A DNA stretch of 49,634 nucleotides from positions 1 through 49,634 of the forward strand of contig JBAZJT010000017.1 in NCBI GenBank assembly GCA_041651175.1, read 5' to 3'. The stretch's first letter is position 1, and every line of letters starts with the position of its first letter. The DNA comes from Elusimicrobiales bacterium (GTDB taxonomy: Bacteria > Elusimicrobiota > Elusimicrobia > Elusimicrobiales > Elusimicrobiaceae). A program made the translations under genes and the position numbers. Shown in pieces: positions 24,980-33,561 of this stretch. The notes under the pieces were generated by a model. It was not told where the DNA came from. It saw only the letters and a list, made by a program, of their open reading frames with translations, and did not search any database.

Positions 24980-25264
24980 ATGAAAACCGAGAATTTGGGG
25001 AAAGACAAACTGTTCCTGTTCGCTTTAAGCACCTGCATCTGGTGCAAAAAACTAAAAATGCTTCTGGACCAGTTGGGCGCGGATTACGACTTCGTGTACG
25101 TGGACCAGCTTGACGGCGAGGAAAAGCAAAAGGCCGTGGAAGCCCTTCTGAAACACAATCCCGCCAAATCGTTTCCCACCCTGGTAGCCGGGGGCAAATG
25201 CATTATCGGCTATCAGGAAGAGCGCGTGAAGGAGCTTGTCTCAAAGTGCCCCCGGAACAAGTAG
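24980..25264 (+). CDS. Glutaredoxin-like redox protein
   Basis: A 94-residue thioredoxin-fold protein with active site CIWCKK near residue 18, a cis-proline region SFPTLVAGG and a conserved I/YxE segment, typical of NrdH/glutaredoxin-like small redoxins. In anaerobes such proteins are reduced by ferredoxin:thioredoxin reductase rather than by glutathione. The next gene encodes exactly that enzyme and starts before this one ends (19-base overlap). Start at 24980 is set by the -10 box; an ATG at 24962 would precede it. Confidence 0.9.
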   Translation: MKTENLGKDKLFLFALSTCIWCKKLKMLLDQLGADYDFVYVDQLDGEEKQKAVEALLKHNPAKSFPTLVAGGKCIIGYQEERVKELVSKCPRNK

Positions 25265-25761
25265 ACGGCAACGAGGAGCAGGCGCGCCGGCTGGCCGCAA
25301 AACTGGCGGGCGACGCCGCCGGCGGCGGCTATTACCTGAACCCTGACGCGGATTTCACACTGGACCTTGCGCGCGGACTGGCGGTCAACCAGCGGCGGTA
25401 CGGCTATCCCGCCTGCCCCTGCCGCATTGCCGACGGCGTCCGCGAAAAAGACCTGGACATCATCTGCCCCTGCAATTACCGCGACCAGGACATCGCCGAA
25501 TACGACGCCTGCTACTGCGGGCTTTACGTCTCCAGGGCGGCGGCGCAGGGACGCGCGCCGGTGCGCTCCATACCGGAGCGGCGCCCGGCGGAGCGCGCCG
25601 CGGCAAAGCCCGCGCCCGCCGCAGGCGGCGTCAGGGTATGGCGCTGCAAAGTGTGCGGCTACCTGTGCGCGCGGCCCGGCCCGCCGGACGTGTGCCCGGT
25701 GTGCAAGGTGCCAAAGGACCGTTTTGAGCAGTTCCATCTGACGGACAAGGAGGGGGTATGA
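25246..25761 (+). CDS. Ferredoxin:thioredoxin reductase catalytic domain fused to rubredoxin
   Basis: A 171-residue protein. Residues about 10-95 carry the FTR catalytic Cys pattern CPC-x14-CPC-x12-CYC, which holds a 4Fe-4S cluster and a redox disulfide. A linker rich in Ala/Pro leads to a C-terminal rubredoxin-like domain (CKVCGYLCA ... CPVCKVPKDRF, two CxxC pairs for one iron). It would pass electrons from ferredoxin to the upstream glutaredoxin. The GTG at 25246 is preferred; an ATG at 25198 would overlap the previous gene further. Stop overlaps the next start by 4 bases. Confidence 0.88.
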   Translation: MPPEQVDGNEEQARRLAAKLAGDAAGGGYYLNPDADFTLDLARGLAVNQRRYGYPACPCRIADGVREKDLDIICPCNYRDQDIAEYDACYCGLYVSRAAAQGRAPVRSIPERRPAERAAAKPAPAAGGVRVWRCKVCGYLCARPGPPDVCPVCKVPKDRFEQFHLTDKEGV

Positions 25762-26438
25762 CACGCGAGTTGTTCGCTGACAGAAAAGACGCCGCCACCC
25801 GGCTGCTTCAGATAATGGCGGCAAACGGCGTGAGGCTGAAAAATCCGATAGTCGCCGCAATCCCCAGGGGCGGCGTCGCCATAGGCTATTACGTGGCCAG
25901 AAGCCTCCAGGCCCCGCTGGAGACGCTGGCCGTGAAAAAACTGTCCTCGCCCAACAACCCGGAATTCGGCTTCGGTGCGGTGGCCGGCGGCAGGACGGTG
26001 GCGCTAAACACCGCGCTTGTAGAGGAACTGAACATTTCCGCAGACGACGTAAGCCGCGCCATAGACAATGCCGGCGCGGAAGTGCTGCGCATGACCGATA
26101 TTTACCGCGGCGCGGCGCCGGTTCACGACATCGCCGGGCGCGACGTGGTGGTGGCCGACGACGGCATCGCCACCAGCTACACCATGCTGGCTGCGGTGCG
26201 CTGGCTGCGGGGGCGCAATCCGGCCTCCATAACCGCGGTAGCCCCGGTGGCGCATGCCGGCGCGCTCAAGCTGGTGCGCCGCGAGGCCGATGCGGTGTTT
26301 GCCGCCGTTACCGAAGACACGGCTTCCCTGGACGTAAGCCGCCGGTACGTCAATTTCTCCCGGCTTGACGATGAGGATGTGCTGGGCTATCTGGAAAAAA
26401 GCCGCTGCAACGCGCTTCGCGAAACCGCGGCGGTATAA
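25758..26438 (+). CDS. Phosphoribosyltransferase family protein
   Basis: A 226-residue type I phosphoribosyltransferase. The PRPP loop is VVVADDGIATSYTMLAA (usual form VDDGIATG), and the N-terminal IPRGGVAIGYYVAR and KKLSSPNNPEFGFGAV segments match the group often annotated as predicted phosphoribosyltransferases of unknown substrate. Substitution of the usual Gly by Ser in the loop is noted. It is third in the redox operon, 4-base overlap, and ends before a strong terminator. A nucleobase salvage or regulatory role is possible; the substrate is not known. Confidence 0.85.
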   Translation: MTRELFADRKDAATRLLQIMAANGVRLKNPIVAAIPRGGVAIGYYVARSLQAPLETLAVKKLSSPNNPEFGFGAVAGGRTVALNTALVEELNISADDVSRAIDNAGAEVLRMTDIYRGAAPVHDIAGRDVVVADDGIATSYTMLAAVRWLRGRNPASITAVAPVAHAGALKLVRREADAVFAAVTEDTASLDVSRRYVNFSRLDDEDVLGYLEKSRCNALRETAAV

Positions 26439-26460
26439 CCGCGCCGTAAAACCATTCCCC

Positions 26461-26496
26461 GGCCGCCGCCGCGCTTCGCGCGGCGGCGGCCTTTTT
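26461..26496 (+). terminator. Rho-independent terminator of redox operon
   Basis: Perfect 14-base arms (26461-26474, 26478-26491), 3-base loop, then TTTTT. Confidence 0.93.
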
Positions 26497-26509
26497 CCGC
26501 GCGGCAAAA

Positions 26510-26518
26510 TGCTAAACT
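26510..26518 (+). promoter_or_regulatory. Extended -10 for Mur ligase gene
   Basis: TG-C-TAAACT with box 26513-26518; ATG at 26525 is 6 bases later. Likely leaderless. Confidence 0.5.
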
Positions 26519-26524
26519 GATGGC

Positions 26525-27895
26525 ATGAAACTGCATTTTTCCGGCGTGGGCGGCAACGGGATGAGCGCGCTGGCCCAGATGCACGCCATGTCCGGCGACG
26601 AGATCTCCGGCTCCGACAGGCTGCTGGACAGGGGCTCCGATAAGCTGCCCATATGGGACTGCCTGTCCGCGCTGGGGGTGAAGTTCACGCCGCAGGACGG
26701 CTCCGGCATAAGGGCGGGGCTGGACGCGCTGGTGCTTTCCACCGCCATAGAAAACGACAGCCCCGAAATCGCCCGGGCCCGCGAGCTGGGGGTAAAAACC
26801 ATCCACCGCGCGGAACTGCTGGCGCGGCATGTGGCGCAATTCAAGACGGCGGCGATAACCGGCACCAGCGGCAAATCCACCACCACGGCGATGGTTTTTG
26901 AAATCCTGGAGCATGCCGGCATGTCGCCCTCTCTGATAACCGGCGGGGCGGCGCTGTCGCTGCAAAAGCGCGGGCTGTGGGGAAACGTGTTCCGCGGCAA
27001 ATCGGATATACTGGTCATAGAAGCCGACGAGAGCGACGGCTCCCTTGTAAGCTACCGCCCGGCCACCGCCGCCATTTTGAACCTCACCAAAGACCACAAG
27101 GAAATAGACGTGCTGGCCGGTTATTTCAGGCGGTTCATGGACAACTGCGGCAGAACAGTCGTCAATGCCGACGACCCCGCTCTGGCGGAATTTTCGGCAA
27201 AGGCGGCGGCAACCTACGGCTTTGAAAAAGGCGGAATGCGCGCACGCATGACAGGAATGGACGGTTTCTCCTCGCGTTTTGAAATAAACGGCGTGAATTT
27301 CGAGCTGAACCATCCGGGGCTGCACAACGCGGCCAATGCGCTGGCGGCCTGCGCGCTTTGCGCCCAGTCCGGCGTGCCGCTGGAGACATGCGCGTCCGCG
27401 TTGAAAAGCTTCGGCGGCGTTTCCCGCAGGTTTGAAAGCGCGGGCAGGGCGCGCGGGGTGGAGGTCATAGACGATTTCGCGCATAACCCGGCCAAAATAT
27501 CGGCCGCGCTGGCGGCGGCGCAGCTGCGCGGCAGGAGGGTGCTGTCTTTTTACCAGCCGCACGGTTTTGCGCCGGTGAGACTGCTCAAACGCGAACTGAT
27601 AGAGGCTTTCGCCGCCGGGGTCAGAAAAGGCGACATCGTCTGGTTTCCCGACATCTATTACGTTGGAGGCACGGCGGACAAAAGCGTCTCGTCAAAAGAA
27701 CTGGCCGACGCGCTTTCCGCGCGCGGCACAGACGCCAGATACAATCCCGACAAAAATCGCATAGCCGCCGAGATAGCCGCCGCAGCAGCAGACGGCGACG
27801 TGGTCATGGTGATGGGCGCGCGCGACCCGGATTTAAGCGCCTATGCCAAAACCGTGCTTGAGACAGTAGCCTCATCAAATTCTGCCAATTCTTGA
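26525..27895 (+). CDS. MurC-like Mur ligase
   Basis: A 456-residue Mur ligase. N-terminal GVGGNGMSALA is the UDP-binding Rossmann loop of MurC; ATP loop GTSGKSTTTA near residue 114; EADESDG; NLTKDHKEID; DDFAHNPAKI and FYQPHGFAPVRLL match MurC-type middle and C-terminal motifs. MurC adds L-Ala to UDP-MurNAc. Two differences from the family form: the loop has Ser where MurC has His (GTHGKT), and DDYAHHP is DDFAHNP, so it may act on another substrate or be a second, non-canonical ligase. Its 3' end overlaps the convergent ZnuB-like gene by 21 bases. Confidence 0.8.
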   Translation: MKLHFSGVGGNGMSALAQMHAMSGDEISGSDRLLDRGSDKLPIWDCLSALGVKFTPQDGSGIRAGLDALVLSTAIENDSPEIARARELGVKTIHRAELLARHVAQFKTAAITGTSGKSTTTAMVFEILEHAGMSPSLITGGAALSLQKRGLWGNVFRGKSDILVIEADESDGSLVSYRPATAAILNLTKDHKEIDVLAGYFRRFMDNCGRTVVNADDPALAEFSAKAAATYGFEKGGMRARMTGMDGFSSRFEINGVNFELNHPGLHNAANALAACALCAQSGVPLETCASALKSFGGVSRRFESAGRARGVEVIDDFAHNPAKISAALAAAQLRGRRVLSFYQPHGFAPVRLLKRELIEAFAAGVRKGDIVWFPDIYYVGGTADKSVSSKELADALSARGTDARYNPDKNRIAAEIAAAAADGDVVMVMGARDPDLSAYAKTVLETVASSNSANS

Positions 27896-28732
27896 AATCC
27901 CAAGCGCGGCCAGCGGCGACAGGCACAGCAGCGCTATGACCAGCTGGCTGGCGGGCGCGTCAAAGCGCACAGACAGATACAGCCCCGCCGCCGTGCAGGC
28001 CGCCGCTATGCAGGACGATATGAGCATGGCCTTCCCCATTCTCCGCGCCAGCAGCAGCCCCGCGCAGGACGGCGCCACCAGATACGCAAACACCAGCAGC
28101 GAGCCCCCCACTTTTGAACCGACAGCCGCCACAACCCCCAGCGCATAGAAAAACGCCAGCTCCCACGCTTTTGTGCGCACCCCCAGCAGCCGGGCCAGGT
28201 CCGCGTCCGTAAACACCAGCACAATGCGCGGCAGGAACACAATCAGCGCCAGCAGCGCCGGCAGCAGCACCGCAGCCGACAACGCAAGGTCCGCAGGTTT
28301 TGCCACCAGCAGGTTGCCCCACAGCAGGTCCTTGACCTCGTCAAGCCCGAAACTGCTGTAAGAGACCAGCAGTATGCTGCCCGCCCCGGCCAGCGCGAAC
28401 AGTATGCCCATGACCCCGTCCTGCGATATGCGCCTTGCGCCGGAGGCCAGCGCCAGAATGCTTACGGCCACCGCGGTCGCCGCCACGGCGGCGGACATGG
28501 TTATGGCGCCGCCCCATGCTTCGGCGAAAACCGGCATGGAGGCTTCAACATGATGCAGCAGCAGAAGCCCGAAAGCCAGCCCGCAGGCCGCCACCTCCGA
28601 AAGCGCCATGCCTACGAAGGTGACGCGCTTGGTTATCACCAGCACGCCAAGCGCGCCGCAAACCGCCGCCAGTATCATGCCGGCGGCCAGCCCCGGGGCG
28701 AAAAACTTCCACAATGCGGCCAGTTCAGACAT
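27875..28732 (-). CDS. Metal ABC transporter permease (ZnuB-like)
   Basis: A 285-residue ABC-3 family permease with about eight helices; GVLVITKRVTFVGMALSEVAACGLA and KAWELAFFYALGVVAAVGSKVGGSLLVFAYLVAPSC regions match ZnuB/TroC-like subunits. With the ATPase and binding protein it forms an importer for zinc or manganese. It overlaps the ATPase gene by 8 bases and is the last gene of the cluster. Confidence 0.93.
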   Translation of the reverse strand: MSELAALWKFFAPGLAAGMILAAVCGALGVLVITKRVTFVGMALSEVAACGLAFGLLLLHHVEASMPVFAEAWGGAITMSAAVAATAVAVSILALASGARRISQDGVMGILFALAGAGSILLVSYSSFGLDEVKDLLWGNLLVAKPADLALSAAVLLPALLALIVFLPRIVLVFTDADLARLLGVRTKAWELAFFYALGVVAAVGSKVGGSLLVFAYLVAPSCAGLLLARRMGKAMLISSCIAAACTAAGLYLSVRFDAPASQLVIALLCLSPLAALGISRIGRI

Positions 28733-29468
28733 AAGACTCCTTTATTTTCCCCAGCATTGCGCCACGGGCGACGGTTATTTCGCCATGCTCCACCAGCAGG
28801 CAGGTGTCGGCATACTTAAACACCGCGCCTATGGCGTGGCAGACAAGCAGCACGCTCATGTTTTTTTCCGAACGCAGGCGGCAGAGATGCTCCAGAATAT
28901 CCAGCTCGGAGGGTTTGTCCACCTCCGAGGTCGGCTCGTCAAGGCAGATGAGGCTGTGGGAATAGCACAATGCCCTGGCGATAAGAACCTTCTGGCGCAT
29001 TCCGCCGGAAAGGTCGCGGTAATTCATGTCCCAGCGGCCGTCCAGCCGCACCTCGCGCAGCGCCTGTCTGGCGGTTTCCACGTCCCCGCTGTCCGGCCTT
29101 TTGTGCCAGGCCATATGGCCGAACCGCCCCTGCAGCACAACATCGCCCACGGTCAGCGGATATATGGAATCCAGCTTCCAGCCCTGCGGCACGTAGCCGG
29201 GAGGATTCCCGCCCAGGTTGAGTTTGACCTCGCCCGCCAGCGGCGGCAGCAGGCCCAGAATGCCCTTGAGCAGCGTGCTTTTGCCCGCGCCGTTGGGCCC
29301 CACTATCGGCCAGAACACGCCGCGCGGCACCGACAGGCTGACGTTTTCCAGCACCGGTGTCCGCCCGTAGCCGAAACTGGCGTTGACGCATTGCGCCAGC
29401 GGCTGGCCGGCGGCGGCGTCCCCGATGGACGCCGCCGCCGCTACGCCCTGATTGCGGAGGCCGTTCAT
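28725..29468 (-). CDS. Metal ABC transporter ATPase (ZnuC-like)
   Basis: A 247-residue ATPase: Walker A GPNGAGKST, signature LSGGMRQKVLIARAL, Walker B LICLDEPTSEVD and switch His in LVCHAIG, with the Q-loop region PQGWKLD. Sequence style and neighbours place it in the ZnuC/AztA group. The insert after Walker A is normal in length. It overlaps the binding-protein gene by 4 bases. Confidence 0.94.
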   Translation of the reverse strand: MNGLRNQGVAAAASIGDAAAGQPLAQCVNASFGYGRTPVLENVSLSVPRGVFWPIVGPNGAGKSTLLKGILGLLPPLAGEVKLNLGGNPPGYVPQGWKLDSIYPLTVGDVVLQGRFGHMAWHKRPDSGDVETARQALREVRLDGRWDMNYRDLSGGMRQKVLIARALCYSHSLICLDEPTSEVDKPSELDILEHLCRLRSEKNMSVLLVCHAIGAVFKYADTCLLVEHGEITVARGAMLGKIKESYV

Positions 29469-30418
29469 TTCGCGGCCCCCCCCGCCGCCCCATACCCCGC
29501 TTTTCTGAAAGCTTCCAGCACCTGGCCCACGGTGTAATCCCAGCGCTGCTCTATGCTGGCCACGGTTTTTGGGCTGCCGACGGCGGGGGAAATGTCAACC
29601 GCCACGGCTCCGGTGTTGCGGGCGAGGGTTTCCACGAATTTCTTCGCGTCCCACGGGTCATAGAGTATGACCCGGCAACCCTGCGCCTTCATTTTCTCCG
29701 TAAGGTCGGACAGATACTGGCCCGACGGCGTTACGCCGGGTTTAGGCTCTACGGTGCCGGTCTCGTCCAAACCGTAGCGCTGCGCGAAATAGCGCAGGCT
29801 GGAGTGGTAAATGACCACTTTCGCGCCTTTCCACGGAGCCATTGCATCCCGCCAGCGGGCCAACGCTTTCTCATACCCCGCCGCCCACGCGGCCTGATTG
29901 GCGGAGTAATAGGCGGCATTGGCAGGGTCAGCCTCCGCCAGCGCGTCTTTTATGTTGACGCTGACACGCAGCATCGCCTGCGGGTCGTAGTTGTAATGCG
30001 GATTGCCGGCTGGATGCACATCGCCCTCAAAGCGCGTCAGCTTCCGGTCCGGCACGTCTATGATGTCTATGCCCGGATAGGCATAGAAGTGGCGTTTGCC
30101 GCCCGGCACTATATCCCGGTTACGGGACTGCTCCACTATCGGCTGAAGCCACGCTTTGGTAAGCTCAAGGCCCGCTTCAATGAACACATCGGCCTTGCTA
30201 AGCTTCATTATGAAGCTGGGCTTCGGCTCCTGGAAATGCGGGTTCTGATACGGGGCCACGAAATTCTCCGAAGAGACTTTGTCCTTTCCTATCTGTTCCG
30301 CGAGATAGGAAAAGTCAGACAGGTCCGTATACACCTTCAGCCTGCCTCCGGCGGAGGCGGCGCCGGAGCAGACAAGCAGCGCAAACGCTGCCGCGACGAT
30401 TGTTTTAAGTCTTTTCAT
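29465..30418 (-). CDS. Metal-binding periplasmic protein (ZnuA/AztC-like)
   Basis: A 317-residue cluster A-I binding protein with signal peptide (ends SGAASA). Candidate ligands are His in QNPHFQEP, His in the HPAGNPHYNYDP loop, His in VIYHSSLRYFAQRYG and Asp in LYDPWDAKKF, the three-His-plus-Asp set of the zinc/manganese receptors. The His-rich loop of ZnuA is absent, closer to AztC. It follows the porin gene by 14 bases. Which metal is bound cannot be read directly; zinc is most likely. Confidence 0.88.
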   Translation of the reverse strand: MKRLKTIVAAAFALLVCSGAASAGGRLKVYTDLSDFSYLAEQIGKDKVSSENFVAPYQNPHFQEPKPSFIMKLSKADVFIEAGLELTKAWLQPIVEQSRNRDIVPGGKRHFYAYPGIDIIDVPDRKLTRFEGDVHPAGNPHYNYDPQAMLRVSVNIKDALAEADPANAAYYSANQAAWAAGYEKALARWRDAMAPWKGAKVVIYHSSLRYFAQRYGLDETGTVEPKPGVTPSGQYLSDLTEKMKAQGCRVILYDPWDAKKFVETLARNTGAVAVDISPAVGSPKTVASIEQRWDYTVGQVLEAFRKAGYGAAGGAAK

Positions 30419-30432
30419 TGCATTCTCCTCAA

Positions 30433-31581
30433 TCAGAATTTATGCGGCGGATGGAAGCCGATTATGAAGGTGGCCTGCACCAGCAACTCGTTGGCGTGCC
30501 GCTTCATGCCGTCCTCATTGAAATCGCTGTAGCGGTATTGCAGCCGCCACCGCTGGAATTCAGACGGGGTGTAGGTGAAATAAGCCGAGCCTTCGTAGCT
30601 CATGTCGTTATAGCGCGCCGCGGTCGGGTCAAAGAGTCTCTGCCCCGACCAGTCGGCGCGCGCGCCGAAAGCCCAGCGCTTGGGGATGAACTCGTACTCG
30701 GCATACGCATAGCCGCCCTGCGGGCTTATGGGCGTGTCGTATACATTGCCGGAGCCGTCCACGAAATGCTGGGTTTCGTTCCACCAGATTTGCTCGGCCT
30801 GGGCGGTGAACTTGCGCATATCCGGCCAGACGTAGCGGAATTTGGCGTCCACGCCGCCGAATGTCGTTTTGGACCCGTTCCCGGCGTTTACGCCGCGCGC
30901 GAAGTTGCCGCCCACCAGCAGGCTGGCCTCGTCGGACAGCGGGAAAAAGTTAGCCCAGCGGGCTATATAGGCGCGCTTTTTCCAGTCGCCGTTTCCGGTG
31001 TTCTCCCATATGCCGGAGGAGGGCGGCGTCATATTCACAGCCTCGTCCGAGCCTATGCGGTCGCCGTTGGCCATGGCGACGGTAAGCTCCGAATAGAGGT
31101 CCCACGGGTTTGGCAGCAGCCACGAGCCTTCAACGCCGGTGTCGCCGTATTCCCCGCCGAAGAGACGCTCCAGCACAAGCGGCCTGTCAACCTGCGGCAG
31201 GTCATGCGTATGGTAGGTGTTGAGAATGCCGTAGGGCATGAAGAACTTGCCGGCGCGCATTTTGGTTTTCAGCGGCAGCTCAAACAGGGTGGCGTAGGCT
31301 TCCTCAACATTCAGCGCCTCGCCGTCGGAGCAGCCGACGAAATCCAGCCGCCCGAAAGCGTCCACGTACTGCGTCGCTATCAGCTCGGCCCCGCGCATTT
31401 TGAAGCGGTTGGCGTCCGGCTCGCTTTTGCGGAAGCCGGAGGTGAAGCGTCCGGTGAAATCCATCACCACCCCGATATCGGGGTTCATGGATTGCGTGCC
31501 GGCGGTTTTTGTGCCGAAATCCTGCGCCCATAAAACGCCGGGGCAGGACAGAATCAGGCAGAGAATCGGAATCTTCCTCAT
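30433..31581 (-). CDS. Outer-membrane porin-like beta-barrel
   Basis: A 382-residue protein with signal peptide (ends GVLWAQ) and a strand-rich chain with Tyr/Trp girdles ending in a final strand LLVQATFIIGFHPPHKF. It has the size of a phosphate/metal-type porin. An excellent AAGGAGG precedes the ATG. Because it is co-directional and 14 bases ahead of the ZnuABC-like genes, it probably supplies the outer-membrane step of metal uptake. No TonB box is visible, so diffusion rather than active import is expected. I cannot name a specific family. Confidence 0.72.
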   Translation of the reverse strand: MRKIPILCLILSCPGVLWAQDFGTKTAGTQSMNPDIGVVMDFTGRFTSGFRKSEPDANRFKMRGAELIATQYVDAFGRLDFVGCSDGEALNVEEAYATLFELPLKTKMRAGKFFMPYGILNTYHTHDLPQVDRPLVLERLFGGEYGDTGVEGSWLLPNPWDLYSELTVAMANGDRIGSDEAVNMTPPSSGIWENTGNGDWKKRAYIARWANFFPLSDEASLLVGGNFARGVNAGNGSKTTFGGVDAKFRYVWPDMRKFTAQAEQIWWNETQHFVDGSGNVYDTPISPQGGYAYAEYEFIPKRWAFGARADWSGQRLFDPTAARYNDMSYEGSAYFTYTPSEFQRWRLQYRYSDFNEDGMKRHANELLVQATFIIGFHPPHKF

Positions 31582-31652
31582 ACACCTCCTTATGCAACTA
31601 TGGAAGCGGCTTTATCGCAATGCCGCCCATGCGCGCGGAAAGCCGCGCGGGT

Positions 31653-31937
31653 TTACGCTGCAACCGGTGTGTAATAAGGAGGCGCTCTTCCGAAGTAAGG
31701 GAGTGTGCGGGAAAAGAAAACGGCTGCCGTTTGCGGGACAGCCTCCGCCGGCGCGGTTTGAGGTTTTTCAACATGCGGCGCGGCGTCAAGCGAGGCGGAC
31801 GAGAGCGTCATGCAGACCGCGCAGCCGTCGGAACCACCCTCGCCGTCGCCGCAGCTATGCGCGAATACATGGCCTATGGCCGCCAAAGCCGCCGCGAACA
31901 AAACGGCGAAAGCAAGCCTTTTGGCAAGTCTTGTCAT
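31653..31937 (-). CDS. Small exported Cys/His protein (DUF2946-like)
   Basis: A 94-residue protein with signal peptide (MTRLAKRLAFAVLFAAALAAI), then a short segment FAHSCGDGEGGSDGCAVCM whose His and Cys residues recall DUF2946 proteins linked to metal handling. The rest is low-complexity. Its ATG shares one base with the stop of the preceding thioredoxin-CcdA gene, and a 71-base gap separates it from the porin. A periplasmic metal-chaperone role is inferred from context only. Confidence 0.55.
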   Translation of the reverse strand: MTRLAKRLAFAVLFAAALAAIGHVFAHSCGDGEGGSDGCAVCMTLSSASLDAAPHVEKPQTAPAEAVPQTAAVFFSRTLPYFGRAPPYYTPVAA

Positions 31938-33262
31938 TACATCATCACCAGCGCGTCCGGCCTGAGCACCATAAGCAGCCCCAGCAGCAGCATCAGAATT
32001 CCGCTTACGGCCTTGAGAACCTTGGCATGGGTTTCCGTCATCCTGAAGCGGCCCAGAGTGAAGACAAAAGCGCCCACTATCGCCGCCAGCGGGATGACAT
32101 AGGCGATGTTATATATGCCCATGTAGAAATATTTCGCCGCAAAGCCGGTCTGTTTTACGGACAGCACCCGCGTGAAAATGGCGGGCAGGCCGATGGTGCA
32201 GCCAAGCTCCACGAGATTCACAAATAGCGCCAGCACTATGGTGGCGGCAACAGCCACGGCAGTGTTCCTCTCGTTGATTATAAGCCGCATTCTGGCCATC
32301 AAAGTCGGCTTTGCGCTTTCCGGTATCATCAGCGAAACGCCTTGCTTGAAAAAGAACACCTCTTTGATGTTGACAAGCCCCATCGCCACGGCTATGGAAC
32401 CCAGAAACGCGGTAATCCAGCGGCTGCCGCCTATGACCAGAAACAGGTTGAACCAGGCCGCCATGAACGCGAAATACACCACAGCGGAGGCCGCCACGAA
32501 TATGCCCCCCACCATCAGCATTTTCCGGGGCGACTGCGTGTGGATGAGCAGGCTCATCAGCATTACCAGCACCCACATGGCGCAGGGGTTGAGCCCGTCC
32601 AGCAGCCCCAGCACGAAGCTGAACTGCGGCATGGACACCGCCGCCGGATTTATGCTGCCTATGAAGGGAACCGCTATCTCCTGCGCGGACTGTTGCGCGG
32701 TTTTGCCGGACGCCTCGTCCAGCGCGGCCAGCAGCCCCGCCTCGCTCTGCCCGCGCACGAAACCCACCAGCAGCCTGCCGCCGATAAAAAACGCCGGCAC
32801 ACCCGCCGGCCCGGCCTTGTGCCCGGCCAGATACCCCGCGAACAGTTCCCTGTTTTCCGCGGAGCGTTTTATCTCGTATTTAGAGACCTTCAGCCCCGGA
32901 TAACGCGCGCCAAGGCCGGAGAGCCATTCCATAGCCTGATGGCAATGCGGACAATCCCAGGCGTAAAACAAAACCACTTCCGGCCCGCCCGCCGCAGGCT
33001 GAACCGGCGGCGCGGTTTTTATCTTGGCCGCAGAGGATGCAGGGGAGGGCGCGGTCCCGGAAGACGGCGCATTATGAAAACCGAAAGGGAACAATCCGAA
33101 ACCCGCCCGCGCATCCGGCGAAGTCCGCGCGGAGTCCGCGCCGCAGGTGCCGGAACTGTTGGCGGAGCAGGAATCGTCCGCCGCCGCGCCGGCGGATTGA
33201 AAAACCGCCGCAAAAACGGCTATCGCAAGGACACGTATGAGTTGACCGAGCATATGTTTCAA
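31937..33262 (-). CDS. Thioredoxin-like domain fused to CcdA/DsbD-like membrane domain
   Basis: A 441-residue protein: signal peptide, a low-complexity linker with two Cys (residues 32 and 40), a thioredoxin/glutaredoxin-like domain with active site CPHC at 104-107, then six to eight helices with GLNPCAMWVL and ELGCTIGLPAI, the paired Cys of CcdA/DsbD that carry electrons across the membrane. The usual order in DsbD (nDsbD-membrane-cDsbD) is changed: the redoxin comes first. It would reduce periplasmic disulfides. As the first gene of the metal cluster it may keep metal-binding Cys reduced. Confidence 0.85.
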   Translation of the reverse strand: MKHMLGQLIRVLAIAVFAAVFQSAGAAADDSCSANSSGTCGADSARTSPDARAGFGLFPFGFHNAPSSGTAPSPASSAAKIKTAPPVQPAAGGPEVVLFYAWDCPHCHQAMEWLSGLGARYPGLKVSKYEIKRSAENRELFAGYLAGHKAGPAGVPAFFIGGRLLVGFVRGQSEAGLLAALDEASGKTAQQSAQEIAVPFIGSINPAAVSMPQFSFVLGLLDGLNPCAMWVLVMLMSLLIHTQSPRKMLMVGGIFVAASAVVYFAFMAAWFNLFLVIGGSRWITAFLGSIAVAMGLVNIKEVFFFKQGVSLMIPESAKPTLMARMRLIINERNTAVAVAATIVLALFVNLVELGCTIGLPAIFTRVLSVKQTGFAAKYFYMGIYNIAYVIPLAAIVGAFVFTLGRFRMTETHAKVLKAVSGILMLLLGLLMVLRPDALVMM

Positions 33263-33379
33263 ACCGCCTGCCGCGCCATACGGAACTGCAAAACAGCCTC
33301 ATCCGCAGCACCGCAAGGCGACACCATATTTTACCCATTTCCGCGCCCGCAGGCGAGTCTTGACCCTGAAAATCAGGCC

Positions 33380-33407
33380 TTGACTTGTGCGCGGGAAGGG
33401 GTATACT
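33380..33407 (+). promoter_or_regulatory. Promoter of prepilin 3 with 150-base leader
   Basis: TTGACT (33380-33385), 16 bases, TATACT (33402-33407). The ATG is at 33562, so the leader is about 150 bases, ending in AAGGAGGAGTT before the ATG. The gap 33263-33561 holds nothing else I can identify. Confidence 0.7.
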
Positions 33408-33561
33408 ATACCAGGAGCACGGTGAAGTTGCAGTGCGGCGGTTCTTGGAACACAGTCTTCTCGGCAATGCGCGTGTGCGCATGTGCGCTGGAGAGGAGTA
33501 AGTTTTTTTATTGGAACCGCGGTCGCAAACTGTGCAGCGGGAACACACTTAAGGAGGAGTT

